A DNA stretch of 64,000 nt, taken from positions 1,922,001 through 1,986,000 of the forward strand of contig JAUFSD010000001.1 in the NCBI GenBank assembly GCA_033030425.1. The letters are read 5' to 3'. A program made the position numbers and the translations under genes. This document shows positions 56,657 through 64,000 of the stretch, one piece after another. Below the pieces are notes generated by a model that was given only the letters and a program-made list of their open reading frames with translations, ran no database searches and was not told where the DNA came from. This DNA is from Verpa conica. Its lineage: Eukaryota; Ascomycota; Pezizomycetes; Pezizales; Morchellaceae. The first letter of the stretch is position 1. Each line of letters begins with the position of its first letter.

Positions 56657-59269
56657 ATGGGTTCGCCAGACTCTCAGTCTACACCTACTGCAGCAGCTCC
56701 TCCACCCGCTGCTGCTCTCCGCCGTCCTTCAGCTGTCAACAGCCTCATTAACGGCAAAGGCTCCACAACAAATGGTAGGGGAAGCAGCGATCATGAAAAC
56801 TCCTCCGAGGACGACGGGAGACAAGACAGAGGGGATGCTGGGAGTGAGGGTGCAAGGAAACGGAGACGTATTGACGGGATTTCATCGTGAGCATCTCTAG
56901 ATTCTAGTCTTTCTTTACTGTGCTCAGCTACTTACGGTGGGAATTTTAAAATAAAGATGCGAGACTTGCAAACAGCGGAAGGTGAAGTGCGACCGCGCAC
57001 AACCAAGTTGTGGATGGTGCAGTCGCAATGGTCAGCCCCCTCCACCAATTAATTACAACTACAGGTCTAGTCTAATACTTGGTGAAAAAGGACAGGAATG
57101 TATTTACAGACAAAAGAAAAAGCCGGGCCTTCGGGCTGGAATCGGTCGGGAATTAGAGGAGCGGCTTGGTGAGTTGTTATCGATCGGGACGACTCGGAGA
57201 ATAAGATACTGATTTTTCTTGATTTTCTCCACTTTTCCAGACCGTGTAGAGGCAGTTCTTGCCAATCACTCACAAATTCTGGATAGTCATCTTCAAAACA
57301 TCAATTCTCACCCTCAGTTCCCTTCACCATCTACTGCTTCTCATGATCATCTTTCTCCCTCCATATCCCACCCTGGCTCGACTGAGCCGATGATGGCTGT
57401 TAGCCACCCCCCTCCAACACAATTCACCGCGGTCTCGCAGCCACCAGGCCCGTTTGTCGGCACTACGGGGATAATGCCAGCGGATGTTGCCTTTCGGGAA
57501 CAGAACCAAATCGGGGATCTCTCGAATACAAAGTCTTTTGACGTCGATCTCCCAACTGATGATCTTCTATGCACCATGGTCGATTTATTTTTCCAAAATA
57601 TATATCCAACATGTCCTATCCTTCACAGACAGACAATTGTAGATTCTTTCTTCGGGCGCCATCTGTCCCAAGTTGATGAGTCAGATGTCATCTTGATGCA
57701 TTCCATAGTCTCAGCCACCCTCAGATTCTGTAGTGACAGACGACTGGACGAGAACTGGAAAGCGCACTTTCGGTCGGTAGCGAAACGCAAAGTTGTATTT
57801 TATGCCCTGGAAAATCCCTCAGTTCAATCATTAAAGGCTCTTGTAATATTAGTCCTTGATGTCACTGGGTCGACAAATGGACCTTCGGGCTGGGGACTTT
57901 TGGCATTGACGACCCGTATGGCGTTGCATTTAGGGTTGGCCGTAGAGCCTTCTAGGGAAGTTCTGCCGCAAATATCAACAATGGGAGCTGGTATATTACC
58001 AGAATCCAAAGACTGGGTCGAGGAGGAGGGGCGAAGACGGTTGTTTTGGATGGTTTATCTATTAGACATCTACACGACTCTTGGAACCTCCTTGGATTTG
58101 ACTTTGGACGAATCCGAGATTGATAGGTTGTTACCGTGTCGAGATCACCTATGGGATCGAAATCAGCATGTCACTACCCGATGGTTTCGAACACCCCGGA
58201 GGTCAGATCAATCAGTCAACAACGTAGAATCATTATCAGCATTTTCTTACCTAATTGAAGTCCTTGGAATATTAGGAAGGATTCATCGATTTCTCCGGGA
58301 AACTGTTGACATTAATGTACTTTCTGACGTGGAAGCATGGCAACTAAAGTACAGAACTCTGGATAAAGCTCTAACCTCTTGGAAGTTTTCTCTCCCAATG
58401 TCATACGGGAACTTAACACGTGCGCTCAACCTCGGTGGTACGGTTGTTGACCCGTCGTGGATAATGCTTCATGCTGCATATAACACGTATGTAATTGATC
58501 ATAGGGCTAGGGTTCGGGCTCGGGTTATTTGCTAACGCTCCCCAGTTCGGTCATCCGACTTCACTCCTCCGCTGCGTATCCAACTACACGCTCTAGCATA
58601 TTTGGCCCTTCATACTCTGCGGGCCAAAGATGTCTCTCAGCTGTGGAGAACATTGCTGCATTGACTCGCCTTGTAATCTCCAACAATATGCTACACCTAT
58701 TAGGTTCGACCTTTGCCTTCACAGTTTGGGTTGCTGCTCGTCTTCTACTTGTGCATGCTTCGACAACGGAGTACTCGACGATCCCCGACGTACGGCTTTT
58801 CTTAGATGCACTTCGTGAAATGGGTAAATGTTACCAAACTGCTGAACGCTATGCCACCATAATCCAGCGCGTGGTCGAAGAGCTGTCGCAAACGCAAATT
58901 CAAACTGCCAACGGGTCAGTATCAGACCAAGATCCTGACGCAGCTGGAAGCAACACAAGAAACTGTGTAGCAATACTTTCAGACATGAGGATGACAGCAT
59001 ATGCAGTCGATGTAATGATCTCACGCCAACCAGATTCTCGGAGATCTACAGCACACTTGGGTATCCCAACAAGCAATGGCGAGGCCTCTGGAAGCAACGG
59101 CAGCGCAGCACTGGACTATTTGGACGTCTTCAACTGGTTCAACTTTCCACGGGTAGCTCCCGGAACACATCCCTCAGGAACTCCAGTGTTGGACGCTAAT
59201 GGTCAACAGCAGGGTATGTTGTCTGGGTTTGCACCCATGGGGACTGAAGAAACAGACTGGCTCTTTTGA
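56657..59269 (+). CDS. Zn2Cys6 fungal transcription factor
   Basis: Five exons (56657-56886, 56957-57030, 57091-57168, 57241-58486, 58546-59269) give 2352 nt, 783 aa. The N-terminus is Pro/Ser-rich with a KRRRI basic patch. The zinc cluster CETCKQRKVKCD-x6-CGWC is split by intron 2, with the sixth Cys in QECIYRQ, followed by the linker KKPGLRAGIGRELEERL and a heptad-like DRVEAVLANHSQILDSHL. The middle-homology region (fungal_trans) covers about residues 230-520, including IYPTCPILHRQTI, GWGLLALTTRMALHLGL and EEGRRRLFWMVYLLDIYT. The C-terminus ends in an acidic/Gly-rich segment with DYLDVFNWFNFPR. It lies 8 kb from the rhamnose cluster; a role there is a guess. The last intron shifts the frame from the 58535 stop into the final exon. 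Confidence 0.9.
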
Positions 59270-59797
59270 CCTACCGGTAGAGGCCCGGTCATTAGTCAGA
59301 CTGTTCCATTATTTTCTTTTTTATAATAGCTAGGAGCAAAAAGTGTTTGCCTTGGGTATACGGTGGGTGGTATCTGTTTTTTGCGCGATGACCTTTAAGT
59401 ATGTAATGTATAGTTAACGACATATGCCTTTATTTTATTTTTTATATACCCAATATCGGATGGAGAGGTCTTTTATGCGCTTTCTTATAGCTTTGTTGTG
59501 GGTGTGCTGGTGCATCTGCATGCAGAAAACTTAGGCCTATTTAGTATTTGGGTATGGGCTCCAGCGTTCTGTTCTGGAATAGGATCACTGTCGTCAATAT
59601 GATGTAGGGGCTCTAGATTAGTGGTTTTGTGAGGTTCCAGGGCCTTTTTGGTCAATTAAGTCCATCACAGTTAGATTAATTTATTTGGTTCAATCCACGC
59701 ACCCCCAATCCCGGTCTTAGGAACGAGTTTAAATACTTATGAGTGATGGATCAATCTAGAGATATAATTAAAAAATTTATAAATTTCTCATACGTCT
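59270..59797. other. Intergenic, 3' of the transcription factor
   Basis: AT-rich 3' flank, nothing further seen. Confidence 0.5.
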
Positions 59798-59811
59798 TAC
59801 TCTTAATGACG

Positions 59812-60018
59812 GTTTCTACTCCAAGGGAGAGTTTCCCCAGCACCCGGCGCCCAAATGGGGTATGCGGACCTGATTTTGAGTGAGATTGGTGGTGTTTGCT
59901 TGCCTTAAGCCGGTTGAGGTATTCCGCATCCATTAGGGTGAAGCCCTACAAGCATCTCTAATAGAGTGTGGAGTACAATTACCATAGCCTTAGGGCTCCA
60001 TGTACCATGATAAATTCA
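59812..60018 (+). mobile_element. SINE-like retroposon with exact 14-bp TSD
   Basis: A 207-bp insert lies between exact copies of TACTCTTAATGACG (59798-59811, 60019-60032). In sense it begins GGTTTCTACTCCAAGGG-like, 5'-truncated relative to the 24644 copy, runs through the same body (TTGCCTTAAGCCGGTTGAGG and GGGCTCCATGTACCATGA) and ends in ATAAATTCA, a one-unit form of the ATTC tail. Body similarity to the 24644 element is high by eye over about 200 bp. Confidence 0.85.
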
Positions 60019-60180
60019 TACTCTTAATGACGCTTACCTCAACGAGCCACTGTGTCTAAGAATATACTATATGATCGCAAAATACCACTCGCTAACTCGT
60101 ACAGTGAACAAGTGGTATAGAGGAATAAATAGTAGAAATTATCGACTAAGGTACTCGTACCCTATTTGAAGGGTTTTACC

Positions 60181-60415
60181 AAGCTGGTGTAAATACCCCA
60201 ACTGGCTCAAGGCCAGCAAACACCATCAATCTCACTCCACCTCAGATCCGTATACCTCAGTTGAGCGCTTGGTACTGGGGAAACCCACCCACACCCCAAG
60301 TCAGGAAAGGAACCCGTGATTAATATCCCTATGAGTTGACTCTCCGTAGGACTCGAATCTGCGACCTCTCGTGCTCTTAGAAAAATCCTCACTAGTGAAC
60401 CAAGCGTAGCGCCTT
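60181..60415 (-). mobile_element. SINE-like copy with tRNA-like head
   Basis: Minus-strand copy of the same family that is complete at its 5' end and truncated at its 3' end. From 60413 downward: GGCGCTACGCTTGGTTCACTAG resembles an A box, and AGATTCGAGTCC (60349-60360 complement) is a near-perfect Pol III B box. Then come ACTCATAGGGATATTAATC and the shared body to about 60192. A possible short duplication TTTTACC flanks it (60174-60180, 60416-60422). This copy shows the family is tRNA-derived. Confidence 0.7.
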
Positions 60416-60422
60416 TTTTACC

Positions 60423-61004
60423 TAGAATGTTATGCACATGAGGGCCCGTATTATAGAAGAATGCTTGTATATAATCTAGATACATGATACAAAAATTTCA
60501 CGACAAAAAAGGCCAAAGTACCAAAGGAGGTTTTTTTAAAAAAAATATGTATGACACCTCACCATTTTGTCACCCTTACTCCGGAATTTTTCTCCCACAG
60601 AATCCTCACCCTATTCGGTACTTCACTCTGCTCTTATCCATCCTCTACTCATAACCTATAAGTTTATTATTAGTCTTCAATCAACTCCTATTCAGTAGTT
60701 GAATAAACATAACAAACTCGCCCCCCCCCCCGGCCCCCAAAACCAGAAACAAAAAAAATCCGTTAATTTTAGTAACCTAGACAGGATAACCAATATACAT
60801 ATTGGTGGCAATAACAAAGCATAATTAAGCCAGAAATGGTAAGTTGAAATCACTTGAAGAAGAGTACGTGAAATTATGATATTGGTGGTGATGGTGATGG
60901 GTTTATCTGTTCTTTTTTTTGCTGGTCACCTTCTCTCCATTTCCTGTCAATCTCCAACTTCCATTCACTCCACCTCACCCCAAAACACAGTCGTTCCATT
61001 AACC
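60423..61004. other. Intergenic
   Basis: AT-rich, with a C11 run at 60721-60731 and no gene. Confidence 0.5.
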
Positions 61005-63075
61005 TTAAGTCGAAGTAGGCTCACCAACAGATCTGAACCCTGTTTCTTCTTCTTCTTCCCGGTCTAGTTGTAAAAGGTAGGTTTCCCACAATTCAATAAG
61101 CTACACCAAAATTCTATTAGTCTCATCCTTTATACAACAGAAGATCAATTCACGTTCGAACTCACCTCCTTCTGCGCTTCAACAGCGCTCTCCAGAAATG
61201 TCTCAACAGCACTTTTAAAATCCTCCACCTTCTCCCTCTCAAATCTATCTAACTCTGTCCTGATCAATCGTCCCATATCATCAAACTGCAGCCTTGCTTG
61301 ATGTACCTTCCTTTCACTATCTCCTACCTCCGCAGACATCTGGTTGAGCCTATCCTGTTGTGTTTTACCCTGTCTTTGTAATTTCTCAAAATTACTCTTC
61401 CTTTTATTCAACTCGCTTTCTGCTGCATGATAAGAATGGAAAGCCTTTTGTCGCTGTTGGAATGCAAGCTTGATGGAACCAATGAGACGAATATACTCGT
61501 CAACTGTGATCCCCAATGTAAGGACGTCTTGCTGTGCTTGTCGCTCGTGAAGCTCCTTGATTCGTATCTGAAGGTCTGAAAGGGCCTCCAGGGGGGAGGA
61601 TAAGGATTTAGAGAGTTCTACGGTAGAGAGGGCGTGTAGAGATGAGGAAAAGTCGCTCGCAGCTTCCGCGAGGTCTTTGCGTTGTTTGATGACTGTGTCG
61701 ACAGCTTTAAGAAGGGATTTAAGCTGGGTTTCCAATGCATCGAGGTAGTTTTTACGGTCATGGAACCACTAAATATCCAGCATCAATACCTCTTTTCTCA
61801 CATAACAGTAGCAGTACAATATAGTACTAACCTCATCGGTTTCTACAAACTTCCCACCCCCAGTAAACACAAGGGAACTAAACATTCCCTTGCTCTCCCC
61901 GATTGGTGGTGCCTGCTTCTCTTTATGTTTGATATCCACATTCAGCGCTTCAGATTCCAAAAATAGTTTCAAGTCCGGATCATTCTGTAATATTGGATGA
62001 ACCGCAGTCTTATTCAACATGCGCTCAAGGGCTGACCTCCGAGATTCGACAAAATTATCATCAAACCTCCCTACAGCCTGCTTCTCTGGCGGTGGTGGAA
62101 CCACAACACCTGGGTTGTTATTGTTCAGCGCACTATAGAGCCACAAAAAATCTCTGTATCTACGGGAAACGGTGAACTCGCTATTCCTATAGGCTTTTGA
62201 TGTAGTCTAGCATCACCCAAGCTAAATTAGTCTTAATCCTTAACAAGGGCTTAAAAGATATATATTAACCCACCTTTGTCCGGACCTGATAAACAGTATG
62301 TGCACTGGTTAAATCCCCAACTTTGTGTGGATCTCCGACACTAATATCAAATACCGGACCCGCCACTTGAGGCTGTTCTGGGGCTCTACTATCCGGTCCA
62401 CCGATCATTCTACGTCTTTCTGGGCTCCCCATCGCATCAAAGGTTGTTGGTGGCCCGGTACGCGGCTCTGTCTCATCATCTTCCAATGAAACACTCTCCA
62501 TAGTTTCTCCTCTCGACAATGCCCTCGATGCAGCACCGCCGGAAACAGTTCTAGTAACCCTCGGCGAGTCCTCCTTCTGTGGCGGTTCGGGAGGTGTCTC
62601 ATGAAGGTGTTTTGATGGGCCAGACAATGGTTCCGGTGTATCTGCGGCAGCAACAAAGTTATCACCTAGTGGACCAAGTGGACCAAGATCATCGTCGATG
62701 GCTTCCACACGAGCTGGGTGGCGGCCTGGACGACGCGGGTTGCGGCGGGAAGTAGATGCCCTTGTAGTAGGGGTAGCTTGGGGCTGTTCGGCTTCTACCT
62801 CCTTGGCATCCTGACCGGTGGTGGTAGTTGGCGATCCTGGTGCTTTATTCATGCCGAGTGTTAAGACCTACTACGTACCAATTGGAGAGGTAGGAGGTAG
62901 CAGTTGAGTACGAACCTTGAGCAACATCCTCCTTGGAGATGTCAGCAGTGCCACTATAAGAGGGGGGGGTTCATAAAGGGGGTTAAATATTTACAGATCT
63001 CTCATCGCCCCACGGGGAAGCTCCATCATTCTCCAGGTCGAGATTATCCAGCTGCGGGGATGTACCAGAGCTCAT
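61005..63075 (-). CDS. VPS5: Retromer sorting nexin (PX-BAR)
   Basis: Membrane-bending subunit of the retromer coat on endosomes. Six exons modelled (63075-62995, 62931-62916, 62842-62274, 62206-61832, 61768-61166, 61100-61005) give 1740 nt, 579 aa. A disordered acidic N-terminus (PQLDNLDLENDGASPWGDE) is followed by a PX domain with the phosphoinositide-binding SRRYRDFLWLYSAL and PPPPEKQAVGRF, then FVESRRSALERML. A long BAR-type coiled coil (about residues 340-550) ends in LIELWETYLLQLDREEEEE. Order and length match fungal Vps5. The 16-nt second exon and the acceptor of exon 3 are the weakest part; the PX and BAR exons are secure. Confidence 0.88.
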
Positions 63076-63527
63076 GGTAGGCTTCTCTACGTGATGTCTG
63101 GTATTTGATTGAGAAACTAAGAAAAAGATGAAAGGGACCTCAAAGCCTAAGAAGATGAGATGGTAGTTGTGATGCTTGAGTTGGATTTTATCTGTGTAGA
63201 ACATTGGTCACAGAAGTGTGGTGGTTGCGTACTTCACCTGCAGACGCCCGCATGTCTTGGCAACCCTATCAATACAATGTTATGGCCCCGCAATCTAGGT
63301 GTTCCACCCTCTTATCCAACCTGGTACATGCAGTAAACAGAAATTATATAAACAATTCAAACTTTTGTTATGAAACCACATCACTACTACCAGTTCTTGA
63401 GACTTGAAGTACTATTCACCCAGAAGACCAAAAAAACAAAAGGAAAAAGAGAAGAAAATGTCACATTTAATTTACAAGATTCACACCCTCTCAGGCTGAA
63501 GTCAGACTTCGGTTTTTATTTTGTTTT
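63076..63527. other. Promoter of VPS5 and 3' flank of CBF5
   Basis: No gene. The minus-strand ORF reading into 63204 is an upstream extension of the VPS5 first exon and probably 5' UTR. Confidence 0.5.
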
Positions 63528-64000
63528 TTACTCTCCCTTCTTCTCTTTTTTCTCCTTCTTCTCCTTCTTCTTCTTCTTGCGTTCTGCTCTCTCTTCCTCA
63601 GTCTCCCCAGACTTCCGCTTCTTCTTCTTGTCACCAGACTCTTCCTTCTCAGCACCTGATTCAACGTCTCCGGGGGCAGTCATCTCCACATCAACCCTAC
63701 CAACATCAGCAACAGCAGGCTTCTTCTCATCATCAGCCTCGATGACTCTAAGATCAGAATCTGCAGGGGCGTTGAAATCGGTATAATTCTTCTTCCAGGT
63801 TTGGGGAGTAGAGTCATTGGGACGACCAAATTTCTATAAATTCAATTAGCCCGGGTGAACGTCTTCCGCCATATCTTCCTAAAGGTATGAATCACTGACA
63901 TCGAGCTTCCCATCAACCTTCATCTTCTTTTTCTCGATCGCAACGGGGCCCAAGCCCCAACGGCGAGGGTAAAGGTCGCGCTCCATGATACATCTCTTCA
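63528..64000 (-). CDS. CBF5: H/ACA rRNA pseudouridine synthase, 3' part (dyskerin)
   Basis: Partial gene entering from the right edge. Two exons are visible (64000-63900 and 63833-63528) joined in phase 0 across a 66-nt intron (GTCAGT donor, TATAG acceptor). The PUA-side C-terminal hallmark [21 protein letters not shown] is followed by [21 protein letters not shown] and a basic Lys/Glu tail ([21 protein letters not shown]) of the type that localises Cbf5 to the nucleolus. It is the catalytic subunit of H/ACA snoRNPs. The catalytic domain lies outside the window. The plus-strand ORFs over the tail are shadows of the Lys codons. Confidence 0.9.

Noticed and set aside
60340..60415. Possible additional tRNA gene on the minus strand
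   Set aside because: B box is good but the arms do not pair into a full cloverleaf and it continues directly into the SINE body, so it is a tRNA-derived SINE head.
63370..63786. 138-codon plus-strand ORF rich in Phe/Ser
   Set aside because: Antisense of the Lys/Glu-rich C-terminal exon of CBF5.
1..64000. CRISPR arrays, bacterial operons or viral genomes
   Set aside because: No regularly spaced repeats and no phage or viral hallmark genes; introns and gene families are eukaryotic.

Overview
The window reads as nuclear DNA of a filamentous ascomycete. Genes are split by short introns (about 50-110 nt, usually GTAAGT/GTATGT donors, CTAAC-like branch points, CAG/TAG acceptors). The encoded families are typically fungal: a Zn2Cys6 regulator, a LaeA-like methyltransferase, a bilirubin-oxidase-type multicopper oxidase, a GH51 arabinofuranosidase and the fungal L-rhamnose pathway. 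Long AT-rich, gene-poor blocks alternate with compact gene blocks. The class cannot be fixed from sequence alone; Leotiomycetes or Pezizomycetes are plausible guesses. All gene models were built by eye, joining exons so that frame and family motifs are preserved. Most internal junctions leave an open frame across the whole gene.

Layout, left to right. 0.5-0.9 kb: small CsbD/Hmp1-like protein (-). 1.4-3.9 kb: secreted GH51 alpha-L-arabinofuranosidase (-). 3.9-7.5 kb: no gene. 7.6-8.9 kb: secreted ferritin-like Rds1-type protein (-). 9.8-14.4 kb: an AT-rich island bracketed by two identical, inverted tRNA-Lys(CUU) genes. The island holds a 225-aa orphan protein (+) and an eight-exon LaeA-like methyltransferase (-). 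16.7-19.3 kb: CorA-like two-TM membrane protein (+). 20.2-21.6 kb: vWA-domain protein (-). 22-28 kb: repeat-rich, with retroposon insertions and a multiply frameshifted pseudogene. 29.9-31.3 kb: secreted polysaccharide deacetylase (+), convergent with a bilirubin-oxidase-like multicopper oxidase at 32.6-35.0 kb (-). A perfect 28-bp inverted repeat lies between them. 35-41 kb: gene-poor.

41.1-48.9 kb is an L-rhamnose catabolic cluster: L-2-keto-3-deoxyrhamnonate aldolase (LRA4 type), L-rhamnose 1-dehydrogenase (RHA1 type) and L-rhamnonate dehydratase (LRA3 type), all on the minus strand, divergent from an MFS sugar transporter (+). Together these would import L-rhamnose, oxidise it, dehydrate L-rhamnonate and cleave the product to pyruvate and L-lactaldehyde. 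The lactonase step (LRA2) is not in the window. After 7.7 kb of gene-poor DNA comes a 783-aa Zn2Cys6 transcription factor (56.7-59.3 kb, +), which could be the cluster regulator but is not shown to be. 59.8-60.4 kb carries SINE-like repeats. The right end has the retromer sorting nexin VPS5 (-) and the 3' end of the CBF5/dyskerin pseudouridine synthase (-).

The GH51 enzyme, rhamnose pathway, deacetylase and oxidase suggest a plant-cell-wall or pectin-using lifestyle. The most original signal is a set of SINE-like retroposons, three of them with exact 12-15 bp target-site duplications, that share one 3' end with an ATTC-repeat tail although their bodies differ. A second tail family includes a 31-bp insertion.
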